DNA of 64,000 nt from Myxococcales bacterium. GTDB lineage: Bacteria > Myxococcota_A > Bradymonadia > UBA7976 > UBA1532. How positions within the stretch are numbered: the first letter of the stretch is position 1; every line of letters starts with the position of its first letter. Of this stretch, positions 54,091-62,761 are shown piece after piece. The position numbers and the translations under genes were made by a program. Location: contig JACKDN010000019.1 in the NCBI GenBank assembly GCA_020633465.1, forward strand, positions 104,136-168,135. The letters run 5' to 3'. Under the pieces are notes generated by a model. It did no database searches. It saw nothing but the letters and a program-made list of their open reading frames with translations, and had not been told where the DNA came from.

Positions 54091-54501
54091 TCATGGCTCG
54101 AAGCGCGGGACGCTCATGCGACGAGCTGCGGCGGCGAGGGCGGCGTCGAGGGTGGCGAGCGGGAGGCTCTCGCGCAGCGCCAGGTCGAGGTAGGAGGCGT
54201 CGTAGACCGACAGCTGGTGCTCGCGTGCGAGCGCGAGGACGTCGGTCAGCACGCGGGTCGGCGGATCGGGGACGACGCGGATGGGCAGGGCGCGGACGAG
54301 GTCGCGCACGCGCACCACCTCAGCGGCGTCGAGCCGCCCGCGGCGCTCCGCCACGGCCAGGACGTTCGCGAACTCGAGCGGCCAGATCGAGGGCGCGGCC
54401 GCCTGATCGGCGGCGAGCCGGGCGCCGACGGCGTCGGCGTACTGGGCCGACTCGTCGAGCAGCCAGGCGACCAGCACCGAGTTGTCGAGCACGAACCGCA
54501 T
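54091..54501 (-). CDS. vapC: VapC-type PIN-domain toxin
   Basis: 136 residues. PIN fold with acidic active-site residues: FVLDNSVLVAWLLDES (Asp near residue 6), PLEFANVLAVAERRG (Glu), and VYDASYLDLALRESLPLATLD (two Asp). Such proteins are RNases that cut tRNA or rRNA when free of antitoxin. The start ATG at 54501 overlaps the antitoxin stop by one base (TGATG), the typical VapBC layout. Confidence 0.92.
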   Translation of the reverse strand: MRFVLDNSVLVAWLLDESAQYADAVGARLAADQAAAPSIWPLEFANVLAVAERRGRLDAAEVVRVRDLVRALPIRVVPDPPTRVLTDVLALAREHQLSVYDASYLDLALRESLPLATLDAALAAAARRMSVPRFEP

Positions 54502-54740
54502 CAATCGCGGCCCTCGTCGAGGAGCGAGCGGAGTTCGTCTGGCCGCAGGTGGCGGCCTCGACGAAAGGCTCGAATGGCGTCGATCGCCTGCTGGACCGAG
54601 AGCGGGCTGGCCGAGGGGGGCGGTGAGAGCACCGCGACCGGCACCCCATGTCGCGTGATGGTGATGCTCTCGCCGGCCGCCACCCGATCGAGCAATGAGG
54701 ACAGGCGGGTCTTGGCTTCGTAGGCCCCGACTTCTCGCAT
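54501..54740 (-). CDS. vapB: VapB antitoxin (Phd/YefM type)
   Basis: 79 residues from ATG 54740, with GGAGG five to nine bases upstream. Phd/YefM fold: MREVGAYEAKTRLSSLLDRV, GESITITRHGVPVAVL. The C-terminal segment (AIRAFRRGRHLRPDELRSLL) would bind the toxin. The pair should repress its own promoter, and a direct repeat lies upstream. It stands between unrelated genes, as stability modules usually do. Confidence 0.92.
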   Translation of the reverse strand: MREVGAYEAKTRLSSLLDRVAAGESITITRHGVPVAVLSPPPSASPLSVQQAIDAIRAFRRGRHLRPDELRSLLDEGRD

Positions 54741-54749
54741 GTTGGCCTC

Positions 54750-54794
54750 CGACCAGTGTGCGACCAGTCTAGCAGCCGTCACCGGACGCGGCAA
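54750..54794 (-). promoter_or_regulatory. vapBC promoter with direct-repeat operator
   Basis: Reading the minus strand, TTGCCG (54794-54789) and TAGACT (54771-54766) are 17 bp apart. The octamer CGACCAGT occurs on the plus strand at 54750-54757 and 54761-54768, 11 bp apart, about one helix turn, overlapping the -10; this would suit a VapB dimer. Confidence 0.55.
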
Positions 54795-54891
54795 CGCGCG
54801 GCTCGCGACCGACACCGGGCCGCGCGCGACGGCGGGCGCCGAAAGGCGGATCCGCTGGCGAGGCTGCGCCTTGCTTGATGGGAACCCCCTC

Positions 54892-55272
54892 TCAGCCGCC
54901 CGTCCCCGCAGGATAGGCCTGACCCGGCGTCCCGCCGATGGCCAGCAGCGTGACGCCCTGGTCGTGCGTGACGAACTTGCGCCGGTGGCTGGGCCCCACG
55001 CGCACCATGTCGCCGGCCTCGATCGGGCGCTGTACGTCGTCCACGTGCAGGACGGCCGCGCCGTCGAGCACGATGTAGACCTCCTCCTGCCCGTCCTTCT
55101 GGTGGTCGTGCTCGGGGTAGGCACTGCAGCCGGCGTCCAGCTCGAGCACGTTCATGCCCCAGGCGGTGACGCCCAGCGCCTCGCGCGCGGCGCGGAAGCG
55201 GATGCCGGGAATGGCGTGAGGGCCGCTGTACGGCTCGATGTCGGTGATCGGCTTGATGACGATGTCGCTCAT
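54892..55272 (-). CDS. Cupin-domain protein
   Basis: 126 residues with GGAGAG before the ATG. A single conserved beta-barrel: motif 1 CSAYPEHDHQKDGQEEVYIV has the two His and Glu of the metal site, and motif 2 GDMVRVGPSHRRKFV has the last His. It starts MSDIVIKPITDIEPYSGPHA. Small cupins like this occur as metal-dependent isomerases, dioxygenases or sensors; the activity is not predictable. 112 bp upstream is the VOC gene on the same strand. Confidence 0.88.
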   Translation of the reverse strand: MSDIVIKPITDIEPYSGPHAIPGIRFRAAREALGVTAWGMNVLELDAGCSAYPEHDHQKDGQEEVYIVLDGAAVLHVDDVQRPIEAGDMVRVGPSHRRKFVTHDQGVTLLAIGGTPGQAYPAGTGG

Positions 55273-55305
55273 GGCTGCTCTCCAGTGGGGCAGGGAAAAG
55301 TGAAA

Positions 55306-55320
55306 GAACTAGGCTGGTTC
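55306..55320. promoter_or_regulatory. Imperfect palindrome upstream of the cupin gene
   Basis: GAACTAGGCTGGTTC has seven-base arms with one mismatch about the central base. It lies 34-48 bases before the cupin start, inside an AT-richer patch, so it may be an operator. No clear -10/-35 pair was found. Confidence 0.3.
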
Positions 55321-55336
55321 GTTCGATAGTGTGGCA

Positions 55337-55362
55337 CGACCCCCTTGGGCGACCCCCTTGGG
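55337..55362. repeat. 13-bp tandem repeat followed by a GC hairpin
   Basis: CGACCCCCTTGGG occurs twice with no gap. GGACC and GGTCC then form a small stem just before the VOC stop at 55385. On the minus strand this lies right after the VOC gene and may slow or end transcription. Confidence 0.4.
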
Positions 55363-55384
55363 GGACCGCCGGGGTCCGGGGTGG

Positions 55385-55762
55385 TCATCCGACGTGCTGG
55401 TCGAGCAGGATGGGGTTGCCGTCGGGATCGACCACGACGCAGCTGGCCGGGCCGCTGGTGCCCTCGTCGGCCTCGGTGGCGAACTCGAGCCCCTTGGCCT
55501 TCAGCTGCCGCTGCAGCTCGCGCACGTCGGTGAAGTCCTCGAGGGGCTGGGCGTTGTCGTCCCAGCCCGGGTTGAAGGTGAGGATGTTCTTCTCGAACAT
55601 GCCCTGGAACAGCCCGATCGTGACGCCCCCCGGGTTGCGCAGGATGGCCCAGTTCTGGTCGGGCACACCGTGGAAGACCGAGAAGCCGAGCTTCTCGTAG
55701 AAGGCCATCGACGCCTTCAGATCCTTGACCGCCAGGCTGACCGAGAACGTCCCGAGCTGCAT
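55385..55762 (-). CDS. VOC/glyoxalase-like protein
   Basis: 125 residues. ATG 55762 was chosen for its GGAGG eight bases upstream. Starts MQLGTFSVSLAVKDLKASMA, a typical VOC first beta-alpha unit (FYEKLGFSVFHG), and ends CVVVDPDGNPILLDQHVG, the typical last strand. The family includes glyoxalases, dioxygenases and antibiotic-binding proteins; with no second metal His obvious it could also be a binding protein. Divergent from the ALDH7 gene. Confidence 0.88.
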   Translation of the reverse strand: MQLGTFSVSLAVKDLKASMAFYEKLGFSVFHGVPDQNWAILRNPGGVTIGLFQGMFEKNILTFNPGWDDNAQPLEDFTDVRELQRQLKAKGLEFATEADEGTSGPASCVVVDPDGNPILLDQHVG

Positions 55763-55881
55763 GTCTTCGCCTCCGTGGGTGGGATTGCCTGCCCGGCATA
55801 ACACACGGTGCGACCGCGCGGAACGGCCGGTTGACCCCGCCCGGTCGACCCGCCAAGCTGCCCGCCGCGCAGGAGGTGACG

Positions 55882-57396
55882 ATGCACGCCGTGTTCGAGA
55901 GTTTGGGGCTCCGCAGCCATCAGCCCGGGACGTGGATGGGGGAGTGGTCCGAGGACGAGGGGGCGCCGACCCTCGCGTCGGCCAACCCGGCGACGGACGC
56001 CATCCTGGGGCACGTGCGCGCGACGACGCCCGCCGAGTACGAGGCCCTGATGAACGTCGCGGTGAACGCTGCGGCGGCCTGGCGGCAGGTGCCCGCGCCG
56101 GGCCGCGGCGAGGCCGTGCGGCTGCTGGGCGAGGCGCTGCGCCGGCACAAGCAGGCGCTGGGCACGCTGGTGGCGCTCGAGAACGGCAAGATCCTGCAGG
56201 AGGGCCTGGGCGAGGTGCAGGAGATGATCGACATCGCGGACTTCGCGGTCGGTCAGTCGCGCATGCTGTACGGCAAGACCATGCACAGCGAGCGCCCCGA
56301 GCACCGCATGTACGAGCAGTGGCACCCGCTGGGCGTCGTCGGCGTGATCACCGCCTTCAACTTCCCGGTCGCCGTGTGGGCCTGGAACGCGTGCATCGCG
56401 GCCATCTGCGGCAACGTGACCGTCTGGAAGCCCTCGCCCAAGACGCCCCTGTGCGCCGTCGCGGTGCAGCACCTGTGCAACCGGGCGCTGGCCGAGGGCG
56501 GGTTCCCGCCGATCTTCTTGTCCTTCCACGACGCGGGCACCTCGCTGGCCGAGCGCTTCGTCGCCGACGCCCGCGTGAACCTGGTGTCGTTCACCGGCTC
56601 GTGCGCGGTGGGCCGCCAGGTGAACCAGGTGGTCGCCGGCCGCATGGGGCGCGCGCTGCTCGAGCTGGGCGGCAACAACGCGGTCCTCGTCGACGAGACC
56701 GCGAACCTGGACCTGGTCGTGCCCGCCGTCGTCTTCGGCGCCGTCGGCACGGCGGGCCAGCGCTGCACCACCACGCGGCGGCTGCTGGTGCACGCGGACG
56801 TCGCCGACGCCGTCGAGGCGAGGCTGACGAAGGCATACGGCCAGGTTCGGGTGGGGGATCCTCTCGACGAGGGCACGCTGATGGGCCCGCTGATCGACAC
56901 GGCGTCGGTACACGCGTTCGAGGCGGCCGTCGACCGCGCGCGCGCGCTGGGCGGCGCGGTGCTGCACGGCGGCCGCCGCGTCGACCGGCCGGGCCACTTC
57001 GTGCAGCCGACGCTGGTGCGCGCCGAGGCCGACTGGGACATCGTCGCGCAGGAGACCTTCGCGCCCATCCTGTACGTGCTGCGCTGGCGGACGCTCGACG
57101 AGGCGATCGCGCTGCAGAACGCCGTACCGCAGGGGCTGTCGTCGGCCTACTTCACGACGGATCTGCGCCGCGCCGAGCGCTTCCTCGCCGCCACCGGCTC
57201 GGACTGCGGCATCGCCAACATCAACATCGGCACCAGCGGCGCCGAGATCGGCGGCGCCTTCGGGGGCGAGAAGGAGACCGGTGGCGGCCGCGAGGCGGGC
57301 TCGGACGCCTGGAAGCAGTACATGCGGCGGCAGACGACGACCATCAACTGGGGGTCGACGCTGCCGCTCGCGCAGGGCATCCGGTTCGATCTGTGA
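55882..57396 (+). CDS. Aldehyde dehydrogenase, ALDH7 (aminoadipate-semialdehyde dehydrogenase) type
   Basis: 504 residues with a strong AGGAGGTG before ATG 55882. NAD-binding and catalytic motifs are intact: GVVGVITAFNFPVAVWAWN, VSFTGSCAVGRQV, LELGGNNAVLVD (catalytic Glu), GTAGQRCTTTRRLLVH (catalytic Cys), APILYVLRW, and FGGEKETGGGREAGSDAWKQ near the end. GAVGTAGQRCTTTRR and the GREAGSDAWKQYMRR ending are ALDH7 traits. In lysine catabolism this enzyme oxidises aminoadipate semialdehyde (as its cyclic form, piperideine-6-carboxylate) to 2-aminoadipate. No other lysine-degradation gene is near. Confidence 0.93.
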   Translation: MHAVFESLGLRSHQPGTWMGEWSEDEGAPTLASANPATDAILGHVRATTPAEYEALMNVAVNAAAAWRQVPAPGRGEAVRLLGEALRRHKQALGTLVALENGKILQEGLGEVQEMIDIADFAVGQSRMLYGKTMHSERPEHRMYEQWHPLGVVGVITAFNFPVAVWAWNACIAAICGNVTVWKPSPKTPLCAVAVQHLCNRALAEGGFPPIFLSFHDAGTSLAERFVADARVNLVSFTGSCAVGRQVNQVVAGRMGRALLELGGNNAVLVDETANLDLVVPAVVFGAVGTAGQRCTTTRRLLVHADVADAVEARLTKAYGQVRVGDPLDEGTLMGPLIDTASVHAFEAAVDRARALGGAVLHGGRRVDRPGHFVQPTLVRAEADWDIVAQETFAPILYVLRWRTLDEAIALQNAVPQGLSSAYFTTDLRRAERFLAATGSDCGIANINIGTSGAEIGGAFGGEKETGGGREAGSDAWKQYMRRQTTTINWGSTLPLAQGIRFDL

Positions 57397-57397
57397 G

Positions 57398-57973
57398 TCA
57401 GTCGCCGTCGCCGGCCAGCAGGCGGTCGGCGTAGGCCCGCACGTCGGCCGGCCAGTCGGCGGTGCGCGCCGCGAAGCCCTCGCGGTCGCCGGCGTAGAGC
57501 GCGCGCGACGCCTCCTCGAAGCCGGGCAGATCGCCGGCGAGCGTCCACAGGAAGCGGTGCGCTCGGTCGACGCCTTCGCGGTGACCGCCCGAGCCGACGT
57601 CGGCCTTGATGGCGGCCTCGACCAGCCGGCGCAGGGTGGCCGAGGCCGAGCCCTTCTGCACCTCGAGCCACGCCCAGTGCCGCGGCAAGAGCGACACCTC
57701 GCGACCGACGACACCCAGGCGGGGGCGGCCGCGCCCCGCGCTGGGCGGCGCGTCTGGTTTGGGCCACAGCGGATGCCGCTCGAGCGCGGTCTGCGCGTCG
57801 GCGGCGGTGCCGGTGAGATCGAAGTCGACCGCGCGGCCGGTGCGGTCGTCGAACACCAGCACGCCGTCGTCGCCGCGCTCGGCGAAGCGGGCGTGCAGCG
57901 CGCCGACGACGTCGCGCACGGGGCCCTGGGCGACGATGTCGGTGCCGTGGAAGGCGGTACAGGTCCAGGTCAT
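57398..57973 (-). CDS. DUF2239 family protein
   Basis: 191 residues. It begins MTWTCTAFHGTDIVAQGPVR and contains RPRLGVVGREVSLLPRHWAW and KGSASATLRRLVEAAIK, the conserved stretch of DUF2239. The C-terminal part is helical (FLWTLAGDLPGFEEASRALY). No catalytic motif, signal or membrane segment is known. AAAAGGAG precedes the ATG. The stop lies one base from the stop of the convergent ALDH7 gene. A large palindrome covers its promoter region. Confidence 0.85.
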   Translation of the reverse strand: MTWTCTAFHGTDIVAQGPVRDVVGALHARFAERGDDGVLVFDDRTGRAVDFDLTGTAADAQTALERHPLWPKPDAPPSAGRGRPRLGVVGREVSLLPRHWAWLEVQKGSASATLRRLVEAAIKADVGSGGHREGVDRAHRFLWTLAGDLPGFEEASRALYAGDREGFAARTADWPADVRAYADRLLAGDGD

Positions 57974-57985
57974 GGGGCGCTCCTT

Positions 57986-58039
57986 TTCATCCGGGTAAAA
58001 CGCGTTCTGTTTTTACCCGGATGAAATTTGGGCGCCAAG
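57986..58039 (-). promoter_or_regulatory. DUF2239 promoter with 16-bp perfect palindromic operator
   Basis: TTTCATCCGGGTAAAA (57986-58001) and its exact complement (58012-58027) flank a ten-base loop. On the minus strand TTGGCG (58039-58034) and TAAAAA (58016-58011) are 17 bp apart, so the -10 overlaps one arm and the other arm ends 13 bases before the DUF2239 start. Position and perfect symmetry suit a repressor or activator site better than a terminator, which would need a T-run. Confidence 0.65.
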
Positions 58040-58083
58040 CGGAATCGACCGCGGCCGCGTGGGGGGCGGGCGCGCGGCCCGCG

Positions 58084-59589
58084 TCACTCGCCGAAGCAGG
58101 CCCCCGCGAGGTCGCAGTCCGGCAGTGCCTCGTCGAGGCAGGCCCGCTCGGCGGGCGTCGACTCGGCGGTGCACCCGGCGGTGCACTGCGCGATCTCTTC
58201 GTCGATGCCCTCGCGCGGCACGTCGAAGCAGGCCGGCACCAGCGTGCGGCACAGGCGGGCGCAGTCGGCGCCGGCGTCGGGATCGGGCATGCCCCCGGCG
58301 TCGCACACCTCGAGATCGGCGCACTGGAAGTTGTCCGCCAGCACGCACGCCCGCTGCGCCGGCGTGGACTCGGCGACGCAGCCGGCCACGCACTCGGCCG
58401 GGGCCACCTCGTCGGCGAAGCACGCGACCAGCACGCCGCAGGCGTCGCGGCACTCGGCGGCGAGGGCCGGATCGGCGTCCTGCGCGGCCCGGCACGCGTC
58501 GATGGCGTCGCACGCCGGGCCGGCGTCGACGACGCAGGCGCGGAAGCCGGGCGTCCACTCGCGGACGCACTCGTCGAGGCAGACGCCGCGGTCGTCGCGA
58601 TCCACGCACGCCTGGAGGTTGTCGCAGACCTCACCGCACACGCGCAGCGCGTCGACCGGGGGCTCGGGATCCTCGCCGCAGATCTCGGCGTCCTCGCACG
58701 CGACGGTCAGCCCGCAGATCAGCTGCGCCGGCGTGGGATCCTCGGCCGCGCACTGGCGGCCGCAGGCCGCGATGTCGTCTTCGGTCTGGGGGTCGCCCGG
58801 GACGCCGCCGGCGCACTCGAGCACGACGCGTCGGCAGACCGCGTCGCAGCTGACGGCCTCGGGCTCGCCGCGGCAGCTCTCGGCGAAGGGCGCGTCGAGG
58901 CCCGCCGCGAGCGCGATCACCCCGTCGCACGTGGCGAGCCCCTCGAGGGCGATCGCCAGCGCCTCGCGACCGGCGCAGCCCTCGTGGCAGCCCTGCACGA
59001 AGCGCAGGCGCGCCGTGGGATCCTCGAGCTGGATGCCCGGGCAGAGGTCGCCGGCGGCGCAGTCGGCGACCCGCTCGCAGGCGTCGAGACAGGCGTCCAC
59101 GGGGGCGCCGCCTTGGCCGCCGAAGCCGCCGTCCCCACCGAAGCCGCCGTCCCCACCGAAGCCGCCGTCCCCACCGAAGCCACCCTGGCCGCCGAAGCCG
59201 CCGTCGCCGCCGAAGCCACCGTCGCCGCCAAAGCCACCCTCGCCGCCGAAGCCGCCGTCGCCGCCGAAGCCGCCGTCGCCGCCGAAGCCGCCCTGGCCGC
59301 CGATCCCGGCGTCGTTGCGCATGGTCGGGGGCGCGCCGCCGGCGCTGCTCTCGCCGCCGGCGCCCGGCAGCCCGCCGATGCCCGGCTGACCCCCGGCGGC
59401 CGGCGCGCCGCCCGCGCCCGGCGTCCCCCCGGCGCCCGGCGCGCCGCCCGCGCCGATCTGACCGCCCGCGCCGCCCTCACCGGACACCGCCGCGTCGTCG
59501 GTCGGCGCGTCGTCGCCGCTGCTCTCGATGCACCCCGCCGCGCACAGCGCCACCAGCGCCACGCTCAGCCATCCCGTCGTCCTGGTCAT
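58084..59589 (-). CDS. Cys-rich repeat lipoprotein with Phe-Gly-Gly linker
   Basis: 501 residues from ATG 59589. Signal MTRTTGWLSVALVALCAAGC with lipobox AAGC. A GGAPGAGGTP linker is followed near residues 95-165 by a tandem GGFGGDGG/GGFGGEGG run, about eleven Phe repeats. The remaining part is a series of Cys-rich units of about 45-50 residues (CxxVCxxVxxCAG, CAAEDPTPAQLICG, ESTPAQRACVLADNFQC), six or more copies, each with about six Cys, presumably disulfide-bonded. This resembles myxobacterial Cys-rich surface repeat proteins. Function unknown. Confidence 0.82.
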   Translation of the reverse strand: MTRTTGWLSVALVALCAAGCIESSGDDAPTDDAAVSGEGGAGGQIGAGGAPGAGGTPGAGGAPAAGGQPGIGGLPGAGGESSAGGAPPTMRNDAGIGGQGGFGGDGGFGGDGGFGGEGGFGGDGGFGGDGGFGGQGGFGGDGGFGGDGGFGGDGGFGGQGGAPVDACLDACERVADCAAGDLCPGIQLEDPTARLRFVQGCHEGCAGREALAIALEGLATCDGVIALAAGLDAPFAESCRGEPEAVSCDAVCRRVVLECAGGVPGDPQTEDDIAACGRQCAAEDPTPAQLICGLTVACEDAEICGEDPEPPVDALRVCGEVCDNLQACVDRDDRGVCLDECVREWTPGFRACVVDAGPACDAIDACRAAQDADPALAAECRDACGVLVACFADEVAPAECVAGCVAESTPAQRACVLADNFQCADLEVCDAGGMPDPDAGADCARLCRTLVPACFDVPREGIDEEIAQCTAGCTAESTPAERACLDEALPDCDLAGACFGE

Positions 59590-59692
59590 GTCGCTCGCTC
59601 CGAACGAAGATGTCGGCGCGCACGGTACCAGCGTCGCCCCGGTCACCGCGACGCCCACGCGCCCGGCGCATCACTCCCGGCGGAGGCACGCG

Positions 59693-61243
59693 ATGACGCT
59701 CGACGAGGTGGTGCAGACGTCCGAGGACGTGGGCGCGACGCGCTCGCGCAAGCAGAAGATCCAGCGGCTGGCCGCGCTGCTCGCGGGGCGCACGCCCGAC
59801 GCGCTGGCGCTGGCGGTCGGCTGGCTGGCCGGCGAGCCGCGGCAGGGCAAGGTGGGCGTGGGCTACGCCACCGCCGAGGCCGTGCGCGACACCCCGCCGG
59901 CCGCCGCCTCGTCGCTCACGGCCGCCGAGGTCGACGCCGCGCTCGATGATCTCACCGGCATCCAAGGGCCGGGCAGCACCGAGGCCCGCGCGTCCCGCCT
60001 GGCCGCGCTGCTGGCGCGCGCGACCGCGGCCGAGCAGCGCTTCCTGCTCGCGCTGCTGACCGGCGAGCTTCGCCAGGGCGCCCTCGAGGGGATCATGGCC
60101 GACGCGCTGGCCCAGGCGCTCGCCGTGCCGGCCGACGCCGTGCGCCGCGCCGCCATGTTCAGCGGCGATCTGGCCGCCGTCGCCCGCGCCGCGGCCGAGG
60201 GGGGCGAGCCGGCCCTGCGCCGCTTCGGCGTGAAGCTGTTCCGCCCCCTGCAGCCGATGCTCGCCTCGCCCGCCGACGACGTCGACGCCGCCCTCGAGCT
60301 GCTCGGCCGCGCGGCGCTCGAGTACAAGATGGACGGCGTGCGCGTGCAGGTACACCGGCAGGGCGAGCGCGTGCGCGTGTTCACCCGCGGCCTGAAGGAC
60401 GTCACCAAAGCCGCGCCCGAGGTCGTCGAGCTCGCCCTCTCGCTGCCCGGCGACGCCCTGGTGCTCGACGGCGAGGTGCTGGCCCTCGATCCCGACGGCC
60501 GGCCGCGCCCCTTCCAGACCACCATGCGGCGCTTCGGCCGGCGCATCGAGTTCAAGACCGCCGAGCTGCGCGACGAGGTGCCCCTGACGCCCTTCTTCTT
60601 CGACGCCCTGCACCTGGACGGCGCCGATCTGGTGGACGCGCCCACCGCCGACCGCGTGGCCGCCCTCGCCGAGCGCGTGCCGCCCGCCCACCTGGTCCCG
60701 CGCGCGGTCGTCGACGACGCCGCCGCCGCCCAGGCCTTCCTGAAGCGAGCCATCGACGCCGGCCACGAAGGCATCATGGCCAAGCACCTCGAGGCCGGGT
60801 ACGCCGCGGGCGGGCGGGGCAGCGCGTGGCTGAAGTTGAAGCCCACCTACACGCTCGACCTGGTGGTGCTGGCCGCCGAGTGGGGCAGCGGCCGCCGCAA
60901 GGGCTGGCTGAGCAACCTGCACCTGGGCGCGCGCGATCCCGACGGGGGCTTCGTGATGCTGGGCAAGACCTTCAAGGGGCTGACCGACGAGGTCCTCGCC
61001 TGGCAGACCGAACACATCCTCGCGCGCGAGACGGGCCGTGACGGTCACGTCGTCTTCTGCCGGCCCGAGCTGGTCGTCGAGATCGCCTTCAACGAGGTGC
61101 AGCAGAGCCCCAAGTACCCCGGCGGCATGGCGCTGCGCTTCGCCCGCGTCAAAGGCTACCGCCCCGACAAGACGGCCGCCGAGGCCGACTCGGTCGAGAC
61201 GGTGCGCGCCATCTTCGAGGGGGCCGTCCGCCCGCTGGGATGA
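59693..61243 (+). CDS. ATP-dependent DNA ligase (LigB/archaeal-like)
   Basis: 516 residues, GGAGG six bases before ATG 59693. N-terminal DNA-binding domain (residues 1-200; ELRQGALEGIMADALAQAL), then the nucleotidyltransferase: motif I EYKMDGVRVQVH with the adenylated Lys, motif III FFFDALHLDG, motif IV EGIMAKHL, motif V WLKLKPTYTLDLVVLAAEW, and the OB domain (FKGLTDEVLAW, VVEIAFNEVQQS). It seals nicks using ATP and is close to mycobacterial LigB and archaeal ligases in size and layout. Bacteria carry it next to the essential NAD ligase, usually for repair. Confidence 0.95.
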   Translation: MTLDEVVQTSEDVGATRSRKQKIQRLAALLAGRTPDALALAVGWLAGEPRQGKVGVGYATAEAVRDTPPAAASSLTAAEVDAALDDLTGIQGPGSTEARASRLAALLARATAAEQRFLLALLTGELRQGALEGIMADALAQALAVPADAVRRAAMFSGDLAAVARAAAEGGEPALRRFGVKLFRPLQPMLASPADDVDAALELLGRAALEYKMDGVRVQVHRQGERVRVFTRGLKDVTKAAPEVVELALSLPGDALVLDGEVLALDPDGRPRPFQTTMRRFGRRIEFKTAELRDEVPLTPFFFDALHLDGADLVDAPTADRVAALAERVPPAHLVPRAVVDDAAAAQAFLKRAIDAGHEGIMAKHLEAGYAAGGRGSAWLKLKPTYTLDLVVLAAEWGSGRRKGWLSNLHLGARDPDGGFVMLGKTFKGLTDEVLAWQTEHILARETGRDGHVVFCRPELVVEIAFNEVQQSPKYPGGMALRFARVKGYRPDKTAAEADSVETVRAIFEGAVRPLG

Positions 61244-61257
61244 GCCCGGCGCCGGGC
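61244..61257. terminator. 14-bp GC palindrome right after the ligase stop
   Basis: GCCCGGCGCCGGGC directly follows the TGA. It can fold only as a tight hairpin and has no T-run, so termination is possible but unproven. The AT-richer patch at 61276-61302 probably holds the promoter of the next gene; I could not assign the hexamers. Confidence 0.35.
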
Positions 61258-61405
61258 CGCCCGAACCTCGAGTGGGTGGCTGTCTTGTGTCTTATGTGTG
61301 TTTCGCGGGCCGTCGAACGCTGTGTAGTGGTGCGGCGCGCACCTGCCGTTCAGGCCAGCCGGGACGCCGGCCGAACCCTTCGGAGATCCTCTCCGGAGCG
61401 CCCCC

Positions 61406-62761
61406 ATGGCTCGCCTCACTGCCCCCGCCTCGACCGGCTGGCGTGTGCTCGTCATCGACGACGACGCCGATCTGCTGACGACCACCCTCAGCCTGCTGCG
61501 CCGCGAGGGGCACGCGGTCGAGGGGTGCGCCGATCCGCTCGCCGGGGTCGAGAAGGTCCGCACCTGGCGGCCCCACCTCGTGCTGCTCGACTTCTACATG
61601 CCGCGCGCCACCGGCGCCGAGGTGTGCGCCGCCATCCGCGCCTTCGACCCGCTGGTGCAGCTGGTGCTGGTGACCGGCTACGCGGGCGAGCAGCCGGCGC
61701 GGCGCATGATGGCCGAGCTGGACATCCAGGGCTACCACGACAAGGCCGACGGCCCCGAGCGCCTGCTGGTGCAGGTGGACGCGGCGCTGAAGCAGGCGGC
61801 GACGCTGGGCCGCATCGAGGCGCAGCGGCGGCTGCTGCAGCAGGTGGTCGACGACACGCCCCGCCTGGCGCGGCTGCAGCCCGCCGAGTCGTTCTTCCGA
61901 CAGGCCCTCGACACGGTCGGGCGGCTGCTGGGCGGCGTCGAGGGCGTCGTGGCGACGCGCAACAGCGGGCTGTTCCTGCTGCCGAGCGCGCGCGAAGCGA
62001 TGAGCGTGCGGGTGGGCACGGGCCGCTTCGAGGGCGTCGAGCGGTTGGGGGATCTGCCCGCCGACCTCGCGACGCTGCTGCGGGCGACGCTGGACGACGA
62101 TCTGCCGCGGCAGCACGGCGATCTGGTCACCGTGCCGCTGGCCACGCGGGACGGCGCGCGCGGGTGCATGGCGCTGGCCGGCGTCTCGCTGGTCGACGAC
62201 GCCGTCGCCGCGGTGCGCATCGTGGCGGGCCTGGTGGCGCTGGCCTTCGAGAACCTGCGCCTGTACGAGCAGGCCACCAGCGATCACCTCACCGGCCTGC
62301 ACAACCGCGCCTTCGGCGAGCGCCGGCTGAACGAGTACGTGACGCTCGCGGCGCGCAGCGGGCACCGCACGTCGGTGCTGCTGGTGGATCTGGATCACTT
62401 CAAGGCGATCAACGACGGCTTCGGTCACGCCGCGGGCGACGTGGCGCTGTGCGCCGTGGCGCGGGCGCTCGAGGCCACGTGTCGCGCGTCGGACATCTGC
62501 TGCCGGTTCGGCGGCGAAGAGTTCCTGATCGTGCTGCCCGAGACGGGGCTGCAGGCCGCGGCGCAGTGCGCCGAGCGGGTGCGCCGGGCGCTCGGCGAGG
62601 TCAGCCTGCGCTTCGAGGGGCAGCCGCTGGCGATCAGCGCCTCGATCGGCGTGGCCGAGGTGGGGCCGGACGAGCACTGGGCGCGGACGATCGAGCGGGC
62701 CGACGCCGCGCTGTACGCCGCGAAGCGCGCGGGGCGCGATCGCGTCTGCGTGGCGCGATGA
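61406..62761 (+). CDS. Response regulator with GAF-like region and GGDEF diguanylate cyclase domain
   Basis: 451 residues. Receiver domain residues 12-125: VLVIDDDADLL (acidic pocket), HLVLLDFYMPRATG with the phospho-accepting Asp, LVLVTGYAG (Thr), and Lys in YHDKADG. A GAF-like region spans about 150-285. The GGDEF domain (DHLTGLHNRAFGERRL, VDLDHFKAINDGFGHAAGD, CCRFGGEEFLIVLPE) has the active GGEEF form, so it should make cyclic di-GMP. A possible RxxD-type inhibitory site was not found. Start ATG 61406 has GGAG upstream. Its TGA overlaps the ATG of the histidine kinase gene. Confidence 0.95.
   Translation: MARLTAPASTGWRVLVIDDDADLLTTTLSLLRREGHAVEGCADPLAGVEKVRTWRPHLVLLDFYMPRATGAEVCAAIRAFDPLVQLVLVTGYAGEQPARRMMAELDIQGYHDKADGPERLLVQVDAALKQAATLGRIEAQRRLLQQVVDDTPRLARLQPAESFFRQALDTVGRLLGGVEGVVATRNSGLFLLPSAREAMSVRVGTGRFEGVERLGDLPADLATLLRATLDDDLPRQHGDLVTVPLATRDGARGCMALAGVSLVDDAVAAVRIVAGLVALAFENLRLYEQATSDHLTGLHNRAFGERRLNEYVTLAARSGHRTSVLLVDLDHFKAINDGFGHAAGDVALCAVARALEATCRASDICCRFGGEEFLIVLPETGLQAAAQCAERVRRALGEVSLRFEGQPLAISASIGVAEVGPDEHWARTIERADAALYAAKRAGRDRVCVAR

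Noticed and set aside
55882..57396. AstD partner of AstB
   Set aside because: Motifs GTAGQRCTTTRR and GREAGSDAWKQ mark ALDH7, and the two genes are 25 kb apart.
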